64,000 nucleotides of DNA. It comes from Quadrisphaera granulorum (GTDB lineage: Bacteria; Actinomycetota; Actinomycetes; Actinomycetales; Quadrisphaeraceae). The notes beneath the pieces are model-generated. The model was given only the letters and a program-made list of their open reading frames with translations. It searched no databases and was not told the origin of the DNA. Made by a program: the position numbers and the translations under genes. The DNA lies in assembly GCF_003149145.1 (NCBI RefSeq), contig NZ_QGDQ01000025.1:1-64000 (forward strand). The letters run 5' to 3'. Below are positions 16,608 through 25,044 of this stretch, piece after piece (the stretch's first letter is position 1; every line of letters starts with the position of its first letter).

Positions 16608-18258
16608 GGTCGCCTCCACGAAGGATCACGACGACTCCGCGAACGACGGCGTCGTCGTCGTCGGAGGCGGCCCTGCGGGGCTGGCCGCGGCGACAGCCGC
16701 CCGGAGGGCGGGCGCGCGGGTGGTGCTCGTGGAGGCCGGCGACGACGTTGGCGGCCAGTACTGGCGGCACCTGCCACCGCAGCGCCCGGCCCGTGACGAG
16801 GGGCAGCTGCACCACGGCTGGTCGCGCTTCACCGAGATGCGCCGATCGCTGCTCGCCGACGAGGGCTGCGAGGTGCTCACCGGAGCGTCCGTGTGGGCCG
16901 TCGAGGCGCGCGCCCCCCACCTGCCGGGGGATGCCCCCGTGCTACGCGTCGTCCTGGCACCCATCGGCGGGGCCGACGCCGCGCAGCGCGAGCACCGGCT
17001 GCTGCGCCCGGGCGCGCTCGTCGTCGCCACCGGCGCCCACGACCTGACCCTGCCGTTCCCCGGGTGGGACCTTCCCGGCGTCGTCACCGGCGGCGCTGCG
17101 CAGGCGTTCGCCAAGTCCGAGCGGCTCGCGGTGGGCGAGCGGGTGGTCGTCGCGGGTGCCGGGCCGTTCCTGCTGCCGGTGGCGTCCTCGCTGCTGAGCA
17201 CCGGCGCCACGGTGCTGGAGGTCTGCGAGGCCGCCGGCCCCGCGCAGCTGGCCCGCGGCTGGGGTTCTCACCCCGCCCGCCTGCTCGCCGGACCCCGCGT
17301 GATGGCCGCGAAGACCGCCGAGCTGGCGGGGTACGCCGCCGCGCTGCTGCGCGAGCGGGTGCCGTACCGCACCGCGACGGGCGTCGTCGCGGCGCGCGGA
17401 GAGGGGCGCCTAGAGGAGGTCGTGCTCGCGCGCCTCGCGCCCGACTGGTCACCCGTGCCCGGCACCGAGCGGGTGGTGGCGGCCGACGCGCTCGCCGTGA
17501 GCCACGGCTTCACGCCCCGCCTCGAGGTGGCCCTCGCCGCCGGCTGCGCGCTGCGCGAGGACGGCTTCGTCGCCGTCGACGACCGCGGCGCCACGTCCGT
17601 CCCGGGCGTGTGGGCCGCCGGAGAGGTGACCGGCATCGGCGGCGCCGACCTCGCGCAGGTGGAAGGTGAGCTGGCGGGGCTGGCAGCGGCCGGTGCCGTG
17701 GCCCACCCGGGCACCCACGAGGCCAGCCAGCGGTTGAGTCAGCAGCTCAGTCAGCAGGTGAGCCGGCTGCTGGACCGGCGCCGAACTCTCGAGGCCTTCG
17801 CCGGTCGGCTCGCCGCCGCGCACGCACCCCGCGCCGGTTGGCTCGCGCAGGTCACCGACGACACCACCGTCTGCCGCTGCGAGGAGGTCACCGCCGGGCG
17901 TCTGCGCGCCGTCGCCGCGGCCACCGCCAGCACCGCCGACACCCCCGCCGGCGCCCGCTCCCTGCGCCTCACCACCCGCGCCGGCCTCGGCGTGTGCCAG
18001 GGACGGATCTGCGGCCACGCCGTCGACGCCGTGCTCGGGCGCACCAGCGTCGGTCGTGGCGCCGGCAGTGGCGTCGGGCCCGTGTCGCACCAGCGCCGGC
18101 CGATCGCCGTCCCCGTCCGGCTCGGCGAGCTCGCTGCCCTGCCCGCCCCCGACCACCAGACCTCCGACCACCAGACCGCCGACCACCAGACCGCCGACCA
18201 CCAGACCTCCGACCACCAGACCCCTGATCTCACCGATTCCGAGGAGCCCCGTTCATGA
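16600..18258 (+). CDS. FAD/NAD-dependent oxidoreductase with BFD-like 2Fe-2S domain, dehydrogenase alpha-type subunit
   Basis: A 552-residue protein with an N-terminal FAD site (VVVVGGGPAGLAAA, residues 18-31) and DDVGGQYWR. A second nucleotide-binding site VVVAGAGPFLLPVA lies near residue 184. A C-terminal BFD-like 2Fe-2S domain starts at about residue 424 with VCRCEEV and closes with GVCQGRICG. This layout matches the HcnB/SoxA-type alpha subunit of hydroxyproline dehydrogenases and opine oxidases. ATG 16600 follows AGGGGAGG and overlaps the previous gene by 8 bases. The last 40 residues carry five copies of DHQT-x, a low-complexity tail absent from the family. The stop overlaps the next ATG. 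Confidence 0.86.
   Translation: MPEVASTKDHDDSANDGVVVVGGGPAGLAAATAARRAGARVVLVEAGDDVGGQYWRHLPPQRPARDEGQLHHGWSRFTEMRRSLLADEGCEVLTGASVWAVEARAPHLPGDAPVLRVVLAPIGGADAAQREHRLLRPGALVVATGAHDLTLPFPGWDLPGVVTGGAAQAFAKSERLAVGERVVVAGAGPFLLPVASSLLSTGATVLEVCEAAGPAQLARGWGSHPARLLAGPRVMAAKTAELAGYAAALLRERVPYRTATGVVAARGEGRLEEVVLARLAPDWSPVPGTERVVAADALAVSHGFTPRLEVALAAGCALREDGFVAVDDRGATSVPGVWAAGEVTGIGGADLAQVEGELAGLAAAGAVAHPGTHEASQRLSQQLSQQVSRLLDRRRTLEAFAGRLAAAHAPRAGWLAQVTDDTTVCRCEEVTAGRLRAVAAATASTADTPAGARSLRLTTRAGLGVCQGRICGHAVDAVLGRTSVGRGAGSGVGPVSHQRRPIAVPVRLGELAALPAPDHQTSDHQTADHQTADHQTSDHQTPDLTDSEEPRS
18151..18225. repeat. 15-bp tandem repeat x5 encoding DHQT-x
   Basis: GACCACCAGACC plus a variable triplet repeats at 18151, 18166, 18181, 18196 and 18211. 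It codes DHQTS, DHQTA, DHQTA, DHQTS, DHQTP at the C-terminus of the oxidoreductase, just before the overlapping start of the next gene. Unit length keeps the frame on slippage. Confidence 0.92.
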
Positions 18259-19244
18259 GCACCGACCAGCAGATCAACCTGCGCGGCGTCGTCGTCGCCA
18301 CCGCCCTGCCCTACCGCGAAGACCCGACGGCCCCGGCGGGTCTTGCGGTGGACGAGGAGCGGTTCGCCGAGCACTGCACCTGGCTGTTCGAGAACGGCTG
18401 CCGCGGTGTCGGCCCGAACGGGTCGCTGGGGGAGTACTCCTCGCTGACCGACACCGAGCGCCGCCGTGCGGTGCAGGTGGCCGTCGAGGCGGCGCGCGCT
18501 GCGGGCACGTCGGGCACGGCGTCCGGTGAGCGGCCAATCGTCGTCGCCGGGGTCCACGCCCCGGGCTGGCACCAGGCGCAGCAGTGGACCGAGCTGGCCG
18601 CGGAGGACGGCGCCGACGGCGTGCTGTGCCTGCCGCCGACCATGTACCGCTCGACGCCCGCGCAGGTGGTGGAGCACTTCGAGAAGGTCGCCAGCGTCGG
18701 TCTGCCGGTGATGGTCTACAACAACCCGATCGACACCAAGGTCGACCTCGTGCCCTCCCTGGTGGCGGAGATCGCCCAGATCGACAACATCGTGGCGATC
18801 AAGGAGTTCTCCGGCGACGTGCGCCGCGCGTTCGAGATCGCCGAGCAGTGCGAGGCCGCCGGCACGCAGATCGACGTCATCGCCGGTGCCGACGACGTGC
18901 TCATGGAGCTCATGCTCGACGGCGCCGTCGGCTGGTTCGCGGGCTTCCCCAACGTCTTCCCCCGCGAGGCCGTGGAGCTGTACGACCTCATGACCGCCGG
19001 CCGCTACGCCGAGGCCCGCGCGCTGTACGTGCAGCTCGTGGCGCTGTTCCGGTGGGACTCGCGCACGGAGTTCGTGCAGGCCATCAAGCTGTCGATGGAC
19101 GTCGTCGGCCGCTACGGGGGCCCCTGCCGCCCGCCGCGCGGCGCCCTGTCCGCGCAGCAGGTCGCGACCATCACCGCCGAGACCGAGCGCGCCGTCGCCG
19201 CGGTGCAGGCGCTTCGTCACTCTCTCATCAGCGCCACCGTCTGA
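18255..19244 (+). CDS. DapA-family aldolase/deaminase, probable 1-pyrroline-4-hydroxy-2-carboxylate deaminase
   Basis: A 329-residue TIM-barrel enzyme of the dihydrodipicolinate synthase/N-acetylneuraminate lyase family. The Schiff-base lysine is K183 in IVAIKEFSGD, the conserved tyrosine Y155 is in MVYNNP, and the substrate carboxylate loop is GPNGSLGEY. In hydroxyproline catabolism a family member deaminates pyrroline-4-hydroxy-2-carboxylate to alpha-ketoglutarate semialdehyde. The gene neighbours (dehydrogenase subunits upstream, epimerase and semialdehyde dehydrogenase downstream) make that assignment likely over lysine biosynthesis. ATGA overlap with the preceding gene. Confidence 0.86.
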   Translation: MSTDQQINLRGVVVATALPYREDPTAPAGLAVDEERFAEHCTWLFENGCRGVGPNGSLGEYSSLTDTERRRAVQVAVEAARAAGTSGTASGERPIVVAGVHAPGWHQAQQWTELAAEDGADGVLCLPPTMYRSTPAQVVEHFEKVASVGLPVMVYNNPIDTKVDLVPSLVAEIAQIDNIVAIKEFSGDVRRAFEIAEQCEAAGTQIDVIAGADDVLMELMLDGAVGWFAGFPNVFPREAVELYDLMTAGRYAEARALYVQLVALFRWDSRTEFVQAIKLSMDVVGRYGGPCRPPRGALSAQQVATITAETERAVAAVQALRHSLISATV

Positions 19245-19258
19245 GGGGCGGCAGGTCC

Positions 19259-20284
19259 GTGCGCGCCTCGCGTGTCTTCGCCGCCGTCGACTCCCACACC
19301 GAGGGCATGCCGACGCGCGTCGTCACCGGCGGCGTCGGGGTCATCCCCGGCGCCACCATGAACGAGCGGCGCCTGCACTTCATGGCGGAGATGGACGGCG
19401 TGCGCCAGTTGCTCGTCAACGAGCCGCGGGGGCACGCCGCCATGAGCGGCGCGATCCTGCAGCCGCCCACCCGCCCTGACGCCGACTGGGGCGTGCTCTA
19501 CATCGAGGTGTCCGGGTGCCTGCCGATGTGCGGGCACGGGACCATCGGCGTCGCGACCGTGCTGGTGGAGACCGGCATGGTCACCGTCACCGAACCTGAG
19601 ACGGTCATCCGCCTCGACACCCCCGCCGGCCTGGTGGTGGCGCGGGTGGCGGTGCGCGACGGGCACGCCGACGGCGTCACGCTGGAGAACGTGCCGAGCT
19701 TCTGCGACCGGCTCGACGAGGTGCTGCACGTGCCGGGCTTCCCCGGTGGCGCACGCGACGTGCGGTACTCGCTGGCCTTCGGCGGCAACTTCTACGCCAT
19801 GGTCGACCTCGACGACGTCGGCCTGCCCTTCGACAGGGCCCACCAGTACAAGATCTCCGAGGCCGGGCTGGCGATCATGGACGCGCTCAACACCAGCGCG
19901 CCCCCGCACCACCCGACCATCGACGGCGTCGACCACTGCCACCACGTCGAGTTCATCGCACCGGGCTCGGACGCGCGCCTGTCGCGGCACGCGATGGCCA
20001 TCCACCCCGGGTGGTTCGACAGGTCGCCGTGCGGCACGGGCACGTCCGCGCGGATGGCGGAGCTGTGGGCCCGCGGTGAGCTGGCGCTCGGGGAGGACTT
20101 CGTCAACGAGTCGTTCATCGGGTCACGCTTCACCGGCCGGCTCGTGGCCGAGGCGACCGTGGGGGAGGGCGAGCAGCGGCGGCGCGCCGTCCTGCCCACC
20201 ATCACCGGTCGGGCGTGGGTGACGGGCATGGGGCAGTACCTGCTCGACCCGACCGACCCGTTCCCCACCGGCTTCACCTTCTGA
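19259..20284 (+). CDS. Proline racemase family, probable 4-hydroxyproline 2-epimerase
   Basis: A 341-residue cofactor-independent racemase. Both catalytic cysteines are present: C91 in PMCGHGTIG and a second near residue 259 in SPCGTGTSA. This argues for racemase or epimerase activity and against trans-3-hydroxyproline dehydratase, where the first is Ser or Thr. The DSHTEGMPTRVV N-terminus and the HHVEFIAPG region are family hallmarks. The GTG at 19259 follows GAGGGG with a suitable gap, and the previous stop is 14 bases upstream. The expected reaction is trans-4-hydroxy-L-proline to cis-4-hydroxy-D-proline, feeding the dehydrogenase encoded upstream. Confidence 0.88.
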   Translation: MRASRVFAAVDSHTEGMPTRVVTGGVGVIPGATMNERRLHFMAEMDGVRQLLVNEPRGHAAMSGAILQPPTRPDADWGVLYIEVSGCLPMCGHGTIGVATVLVETGMVTVTEPETVIRLDTPAGLVVARVAVRDGHADGVTLENVPSFCDRLDEVLHVPGFPGGARDVRYSLAFGGNFYAMVDLDDVGLPFDRAHQYKISEAGLAIMDALNTSAPPHHPTIDGVDHCHHVEFIAPGSDARLSRHAMAIHPGWFDRSPCGTGTSARMAELWARGELALGEDFVNESFIGSRFTGRLVAEATVGEGEQRRRAVLPTITGRAWVTGMGQYLLDPTDPFPTGFTF

Positions 20285-20341
20285 CCGTCCCCCTGATCTG
20301 GCCGCCTGATCCGGCCGCACACGTTCCTGAGGAGCACCACC

Positions 20342-22024
20342 GTGAGCACGCCCCCCACCCCCACCCCCTCCCTCTCCGCACTTTCCGCGGAAAGTGCGGA
20401 AAGGACCCCCTCCGGAAGCGCACTTGCCGCGGAAAGTGCGGGAAGGGGGGCGGGAGTGGAGGCGACGGCCCAGCGGGCGGCGGCCATCGCGCCTGTGCTG
20501 GCCGCCACCCCGCCCGCCGCGCTGGCGGCGGGGCTGCGGGCCGCGGCCACGGCGCTGCGCGCCGACGCCGACCGGCTGATCGTGATCGCCGCCGAGGAGA
20601 CAGGCCTCGCGCCCACCCCCCGTCTTCGCGGCGAGCTGGAGCGCACCGCGGTGCAGCTGGAGCTGTTCAGCGAGGTTGCCCTCGACGGGTCGCACCTCGA
20701 CCTCCGCATCGACGAGGCCGACCCCGCCTTCCGCCCCCTGCCCCGCCCCGACCTGCGGCGGATGCTCGTGCCGCTCGGCCCGGTGCTCGTCTTCGCGGCG
20801 AGCAACTTCCCGTTCGCCTTCTCCGTGGCGGGCGGCGACACGGCAGCTGCGCTCGCCGCCGGCTGCCCCGTCGTCGTCAAGGCGCACCCGGGCCACCCGC
20901 AGCTGTCCGCGGCGGTCGCCGACGTGGTCCGGGCGGCACTGGACGGTGCGGGCCTGCCCGCCGACTCTCTCCAGCTGGCGGGGCTCCCCGGTGCCGAGGG
21001 ACCCGACGACGACGGCGTGGCGGCCGGCGTGGCGCTGCTGCGCGACGAGCGGATCGCCGCGGCGTCCTTCACCGGGTCGCAGCGCGCCGGCCGCTACCTC
21101 GCGGACGTCGCGGCGGCCCGCCGTCGTCCGATCCCGTTCTACGGCGAACTGGGGTCCACCAACCCCGTCGTGGTCACCGAGGGGGCGCTCGCCGCAGCGC
21201 GGGCGGCCGGCGTCGACACCTTCGCCGCCGCGTACGCCACCAGCGCCACCGCGTCGGCTGGGCAGCTGTGCACCCAGCCCGGGTTCGTCTTCCTCCCCGA
21301 CGGCGCTCTCGACGCCGACGGCGGTTCCCTGGCCGACGCTCTGGCGCACGCGTTCTCCGCGGTGTCCGAGCACCGGCTGCTGCACCCGGGCATCGCCGCC
21401 GGGTACAGCGCGCGCCGCGACGCGGTGCTCGGTAGCGAGGGCGTCGTCGCCGTCGTCGAGGGCAGGGTGCGCAGCGACGAGGCCGGCCAGGCTTGGGCCA
21501 CCCCCACGCTCGTGCGCACCACCCTGGAGGCGCTGCTGGCCGGCGGGCACGGTCTGCGCGAGGAGGCATTCGGGCCGCTGTCCGTGATGGTCGAGTACCC
21601 GTCGCTGGAGGCGCTGACGACCGCCGTGCCCCAGCTGTACGAGGGAGAGCTGACGGCCGCGGTTCACGTGACGACGGACGAGGCCGGCAGCGCGGAGGTG
21701 GCAGCGCTCGTGGCCGAACTCAGCGCCGTCGCGGGACGGGTGCTCTTCAACGGCTGGCCCACCGGCGTCTCGGTGACCCCGGCCATGCAGCACGGGGGGC
21801 CGTACCCGGCCACCACCGACGCGGGGCGCACCACCTCGGTGGGCACCGCCGCCATCGGCAGGTTCCTGCGGCCGGTCGCCTTCCAGGACGCCCCGGCGGC
21901 CCTGCTGCCGCCGGCGTTGCGCGACGAGGAACCGTGGGGCGTGCCGCGCACAGTCTCCCGCGCCGGGGAGTCCGCGAGCTGGGGCGTGTCCCCCCAATTG
22001 GGGGGACACGGCGGTTCAAGGTGA
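20342..22024 (+). CDS. Aldehyde dehydrogenase, probable NADP-dependent alpha-ketoglutaric semialdehyde dehydrogenase
   Basis: A 560-residue aldehyde dehydrogenase. Landmarks are ASNFPFAFS (cofactor loop), the general-base E269 in FYGELGSTNPVV and nucleophile C310 in AGQLCTQPGF. This matches the hydroxyproline-pathway type that converts alpha-ketoglutarate semialdehyde to 2-oxoglutarate. GTG 20342 has GAGGAG seven bases upstream and is preferred. An alternative GTG at 20456 would remove a 38-residue low-complexity leader. Residues about 12-33 are encoded by two copies of a long palindrome, and the last codons lie in another 26-bp palindrome, so both ends look invaded by palindromic repeats. 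It is the last gene of the operon. Confidence 0.85.
   Translation: MSTPPTPTPSLSALSAESAERTPSGSALAAESAGRGAGVEATAQRAAAIAPVLAATPPAALAAGLRAAATALRADADRLIVIAAEETGLAPTPRLRGELERTAVQLELFSEVALDGSHLDLRIDEADPAFRPLPRPDLRRMLVPLGPVLVFAASNFPFAFSVAGGDTAAALAAGCPVVVKAHPGHPQLSAAVADVVRAALDGAGLPADSLQLAGLPGAEGPDDDGVAAGVALLRDERIAAASFTGSQRAGRYLADVAAARRRPIPFYGELGSTNPVVVTEGALAAARAAGVDTFAAAYATSATASAGQLCTQPGFVFLPDGALDADGGSLADALAHAFSAVSEHRLLHPGIAAGYSARRDAVLGSEGVVAVVEGRVRSDEAGQAWATPTLVRTTLEALLAGGHGLREEAFGPLSVMVEYPSLEALTTAVPQLYEGELTAAVHVTTDEAGSAEVAALVAELSAVAGRVLFNGWPTGVSVTPAMQHGGPYPATTDAGRTTSVGTAAIGRFLRPVAFQDAPAALLPPALRDEEPWGVPRTVSRAGESASWGVSPQLGGHGGSR
20375..20440. repeat. Two palindromes inside the 5' end of the aldehyde dehydrogenase gene
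   Basis: 20375-20400 is a perfect 26-bp palindrome centred on CTTTCCGCGGAAAG. A second copy at 20419-20440 has one mismatch. They encode SALSAESAER and SALAAESAGR. The mRNA would form two strong hairpins directly after the start codon. Confidence 0.9.
21985..22010. terminator. 26-bp perfect palindrome at the end of the hydroxyproline operon
   Basis: CGTGTCCCCCCAA pairs perfectly with the adjoining TTGGGGGGACACG, giving a 13-bp stem with almost no loop, ending 14 bases before the operon stop codon is completed. No T-tract follows. It may terminate transcription ahead of the chemoreceptor promoter or be a dispersed palindromic repeat. Confidence 0.5.
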
Positions 22025-22043
22025 AGCAGATATGGAGCGATAA
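22016..22043 (+). promoter_or_regulatory. Sigma-28-like promoter of chemoreceptor 1
   Basis: TCAA (22016-22019), a 16-base spacer and AGCGATAA (22036-22043) resemble the flagellar/WhiG consensus TAAA-N15-GCCGATAA. The same TCAAGG start and CGATA core occur before the second chemoreceptor. It overlaps the stop codon of the aldehyde dehydrogenase. Confidence 0.42.
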
Positions 22044-22101
22044 CGGAGGGAGCCACGTGACATCCGCCTGACATCCGCTCGAGCTCCCGGGAGATGCTGT
22101 G

Positions 22102-23685
22102 ATGCGCCGCCTCGCCGATCTGAAGATCGCGCAGAAGCTCTACGCCGGTTTCGCCGTCGTCTGCCTGCTCCTGGCAGCGGTCAGTGGCATGGCCGTCGTG
22201 CGATTAGGGCAGGCACAGCAAGACCTGGCGCGGCTGGCCGACAGCGGGATGGTCGCCGTCGACGCACTGGGAGCGGTGAGGGCCGCCTTCCTGCAGGGCC
22301 GCTCCGACTTCATGAGCATCGCCCTCACCAAGGACCCCACCGCACAGGCGGAGGTCGTCCAGAAGACGCAGGACGACGACGCCGCCCTCGACGCCGCGTG
22401 GAAGCGGTACCTGAGCACGGCACCGCGCGCGTCGGGGGACCAGGTGGAGGCCTTCGCTACCGCCATCGCCGAGTACCGCAGCGCCTCCCAGGCCCTGATG
22501 CCGGTGGTCGTGGCCCACGACATCGACACCTTCATGGCGCAGCGGACCACTACCACGGTCCCGAAGTCAGCCGCGGTGATCGAGACACTGACGACGCTGC
22601 AGCAGCAGGAGGCGAAGGCGGCCGCGCAGATGGTGCGGCAGGGCGAGGCCACCTACCGGTCCTCGCTCGTCGTCCTCCTCGGGTGCTCGCTGCTGGCGAT
22701 GCTGCTCGCCGTCGCGATCGCGGCGGTGGCGGCCCGTTCGGTGACGCGTCCGCTGTCGAAGGTCGTCGACGTCATGGCGGGCGTCGCGAGGGGTCGCCTC
22801 GACCAGCGCGTCGGTCTGGACCGCAAGGACGAGATCGGCCAGCTGGCGGTCTCCACCGACACCACCCTCGACGCCCTGGCCGGCGTGATGCGCGACATCC
22901 GCGGCGAGGCCGAGACGCTGGCCGGCTCGTCCGTGTCGCTGAGCGGGGTGTCGGCGCAGATGGCGTCGGGCGCCGCGGAGTCCGCCGCCCAGACGCAGGT
23001 CGTCGCCGCAGCCTCCGAGGAGGTCACCGTGTCGATCTCGACGGTCGCGGCCGCCGGTGAGGAGATGACCGCGGCGATCGCCCAGATCGCCACCGCCACC
23101 AGCGAGGCCTCGCAGATGGCCGCCTCCGCCGTGGCCGCGGCCGACTCGGCCGGCACGGCCATCGAGCGGCTCGGCACCTCCTCCCGCGAGATCGGCGACG
23201 TCGTCAAGCTCATCACGTCCATCGCGGAGCAGACGAACCTGCTGGCGTTGAACGCGACCATCGAGGCCGCTCGTGCGGGGGAGCTCGGTAAGGGCTTCGC
23301 GGTGGTGGCCGGTGAGGTGAAGGAGCTGGCGCGTCAGACCGCGCAGGCCACCGACGAGATCATCAGCAAGGTGAGCGCCACCCAGAGCGACACCGCCGCC
23401 GCTGCCGCGGCGGTCACGCAGATCGGTGACGTCATCGGGCGCATCGACGAGGTGCAGTCGACGATCGCCGCGGCGGTGGAGGAGCAGTCGGCCACCACGT
23501 CCGAGATGGTCAGGAACGTCACCGAGGTCTCCACCGGCTCGGCGCAGATCTCGGAGAACATCGCCGGGATCGCCGCGGGGACGGAGCAGAACAAGGGCAG
23601 CGCCGGTCACACCGCCTCGATGGCGGCCGACCTCACCGCGGCGGCGGTGCGACTCAAGGAGCTCACGGGGCGCTTCACCCTCTGA
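22102..23685 (+). CDS. Methyl-accepting chemotaxis protein 1
   Basis: A transmembrane chemoreceptor of about 527-528 residues. TM1 is at about residues 13-35 ([21 protein letters not shown]), followed by a four-helix-bundle-type periplasmic sensor to about 185. TM2 is near 190-212, and a HAMP domain has [25 protein letters not shown]. The cytoplasmic signalling domain carries the invariant hairpin tip [21 protein letters not shown]. The ATG at 22102 follows GGGAG; a GTG codon directly before is an alternative. The sensor domain is the variable part and should bind the attractant. It is a close paralogue of the receptor at 41540-43126, with the signalling half almost identical. Confidence 0.93.
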   Translation: MRRLADLKIAQKLYAGFAVVCLLLAAVSGMAVVRLGQAQQDLARLADSGMVAVDALGAVRAAFLQGRSDFMSIALTKDPTAQAEVVQKTQDDDAALDAAWKRYLSTAPRASGDQVEAFATAIAEYRSASQALMPVVVAHDIDTFMAQRTTTTVPKSAAVIETLTTLQQQEAKAAAQMVRQGEATYRSSLVVLLGCSLLAMLLAVAIAAVAARSVTRPLSKVVDVMAGVARGRLDQRVGLDRKDEIGQLAVSTDTTLDALAGVMRDIRGEAETLAGSSVSLSGVSAQMASGAAESAAQTQVVAAASEEVTVSISTVAAAGEEMTAAIAQIATATSEASQMAASAVAAADSAGTAIERLGTSSREIGDVVKLITSIAEQTNLLALNATIEAARAGELGKGFAVVAGEVKELARQTAQATDEIISKVSATQSDTAAAAAAVTQIGDVIGRIDEVQSTIAAAVEEQSATTSEMVRNVTEVSTGSAQISENIAGIAAGTEQNKGSAGHTASMAADLTAAAVRLKELTGRFTL

Positions 23686-23718
23686 GCCTTCGCCGCGCTC
23701 GGCTCACCGGGTCACGGG

Positions 23719-23738
23719 GGAACCGGCCCGCCGGTTCC
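23719..23738. terminator. Bidirectional hairpin terminator
   Basis: GGAACCGG-CCCG-CCGGTTCC forms a perfect 8-bp stem with a 4-base loop between the convergent chemoreceptor and amidohydrolase genes. There is no T-tract, as usual in this GC range. Confidence 0.6.
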
Positions 23739-23739
23739 G

Positions 23740-25044
23740 TCAACCGACGACGACCCCGCCGAGCACCACCGTCCGCCCGCCCGGCGGTCCCCACAGGACG
23801 TCCGGGCGGGCGAATGGGTCGCCGTCGACGATGAGCAGGTCTGCTGCGAAGCCCACGCGAACGCGGCCCAGGTCGGGTTGCTGCAGCACGTCGGCGTTGA
23901 CCGACGTCGCCGAGCGCAGCGCCTGGAGCGGACCGAGGACGTCGACGTGCAGGCGTAGGCAGTTCAGCTGCTCGTCCTCCAGCGGGCCCATGAGGTCGGA
24001 CCCGAACCCCACCGGCACGCCCGCGGCCAGCGCCAGCGCCAGCGCCTCCCGTCCGGCGGACAGCACCTCGGTGTTCTTGGCCTGCGAGACCGCGCTCATG
24101 CCCAGGTCGGCTCCTCGTCGGGCCATCGCCTCGTAGCAGCCGAGCGTGGCCACGAGCACCGCGCCGCGCTCGGCCATCAGCGAGGCGGTGGCGGCGTCGA
24201 GGAGGTTGCCGTGCTCGATGCTGCGCACCCCCGCGTCCACGGCGTGCGTGATCGCCTCGGGGGAGTAGGCGTGGGCCGCCACGTACGACCCGCGCCGGGC
24301 GGCCTCGTCCACCACCGCGCGCAGCTCCTCGGAGGAGTACTGCGGCACCCGGATCGGGTCGGTCTCGGAGACCACCCCGCCGGAGGCCATGACTTTGATG
24401 GCGTGGGCGCCGTCCTGGAACCTCTCGCGCACGGCGCGGCGCAGAGCGTCGACGCCGTCGACCACCTCGGACAGGTGGGCGTTGCAGCCGCACAGGTCCT
24501 CCCCGCGCCCCCGCACCTCCCCGTGGCCGCCGGTCTGCGACAGCGCGGCGCCGGTGTAGAAGTAGCGCGGTCCCGTGACGAGGCCCTCGTCGAGGGCCCG
24601 CGCCAGCCCGGCATCGCCACCGGCGACGTCACGCACGGTGGTGAAGCCGCGCGCCAGTGCCGCCTCGAGGCGGCGAGCGGCGTTGAGCGCGACGTAGCTC
24701 AGCGGCCATGTCTCGATGTCCCGGGGTGACAGAGCCGCCGCGTAGGCGTGGCAGTGCGCGTCGATGAGCCCCGGCAGCACGGTGCGACCGCGTGCGTCGA
24801 GCACGACACCCCCGGCGTCGCGGACCCGGCTGACGGCGGCGTCGGAAGCTGAGCCGCCGCCGGAGCCGCCGTCACCGTCGAGGACGACGACGTCGACGAC
24901 CCGGCCGTCTTCGACGAGCACGGTGCCCGGGACCGCGGCGTCGGACTCGCCGTCCCACACCGAACCCCCGACGACGGCGAGCCGTGATCCCGTCGTCGTG
25001 CTCGTCACGCTCCTCGTCACGCTGCTCGTCATACCGCTCGTCAT
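23740..25044 (-). CDS. COG1228-type metal-dependent amidohydrolase 1
   Basis: A 434-residue amidohydrolase of the imidazolonepropionase/Xaa-Pro-dipeptidase-like group. The metal site is readable: IDAHCHAYA (HxH), a bridging-type lysine in HAIKVMASGG, AAHAYSP and SIEHGNLLD histidines and the catalytic Asp in GFGSDLMG. The C-terminal small beta domain ends VDGDPFARPDVLWGP. The N-terminus is Thr/Ser-rich and repetitive. The ATG at 25044 overlaps the stop of HyuB-1 as ATGA. It is the third gene of the minus-strand HyuA-HyuB-amidohydrolase unit, probably hydrolysing a C-N bond of a cyclic or acyl amide next to the HyuAB step. It is homologous to the amidohydrolase at 50998-52308. Confidence 0.85.
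   Translation of the reverse strand: MTSGMTSSVTRSVTSTTTGSRLAVVGGSVWDGESDAAVPGTVLVEDGRVVDVVVLDGDGGSGGGSASDAAVSRVRDAGGVVLDARGRTVLPGLIDAHCHAYAAALSPRDIETWPLSYVALNAARRLEAALARGFTTVRDVAGGDAGLARALDEGLVTGPRYFYTGAALSQTGGHGEVRGRGEDLCGCNAHLSEVVDGVDALRRAVRERFQDGAHAIKVMASGGVVSETDPIRVPQYSSEELRAVVDEAARRGSYVAAHAYSPEAITHAVDAGVRSIEHGNLLDAATASLMAERGAVLVATLGCYEAMARRGADLGMSAVSQAKNTEVLSAGREALALALAAGVPVGFGSDLMGPLEDEQLNCLRLHVDVLGPLQALRSATSVNADVLQQPDLGRVRVGFAADLLIVDGDPFARPDVLWGPPGGRTVVLGGVVVG

Noticed and set aside
18151-18225. Five 15-bp repeats as an origin or iteron array
   Set aside because: They are in frame inside a conserved enzyme gene and code a regular pentapeptide; no replication gene is near.
16600-18258. 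The three dehydrogenase genes as sarcosine oxidase or hydrogen cyanide synthase
   Set aside because: Subunit types are shared, but the neighbouring epimerase, deaminase and semialdehyde dehydrogenase point to hydroxyproline; no folate-binding T-protein or glycine-cyanide context is present.
18255-19244. DapA-like gene as lysine-biosynthetic dihydrodipicolinate synthase
   Set aside because: It lies inside a catabolic operon with overlapping starts and no lysine genes.
23740-25044. Amidohydrolase 1 as a dihydropyrimidinase-type hydantoinase
   Set aside because: Motifs fit the COG1228 imidazolonepropionase-like group (IDAHCHAYA, GFGSDLMG), not the D-hydantoinase/dihydropyrimidinase group.
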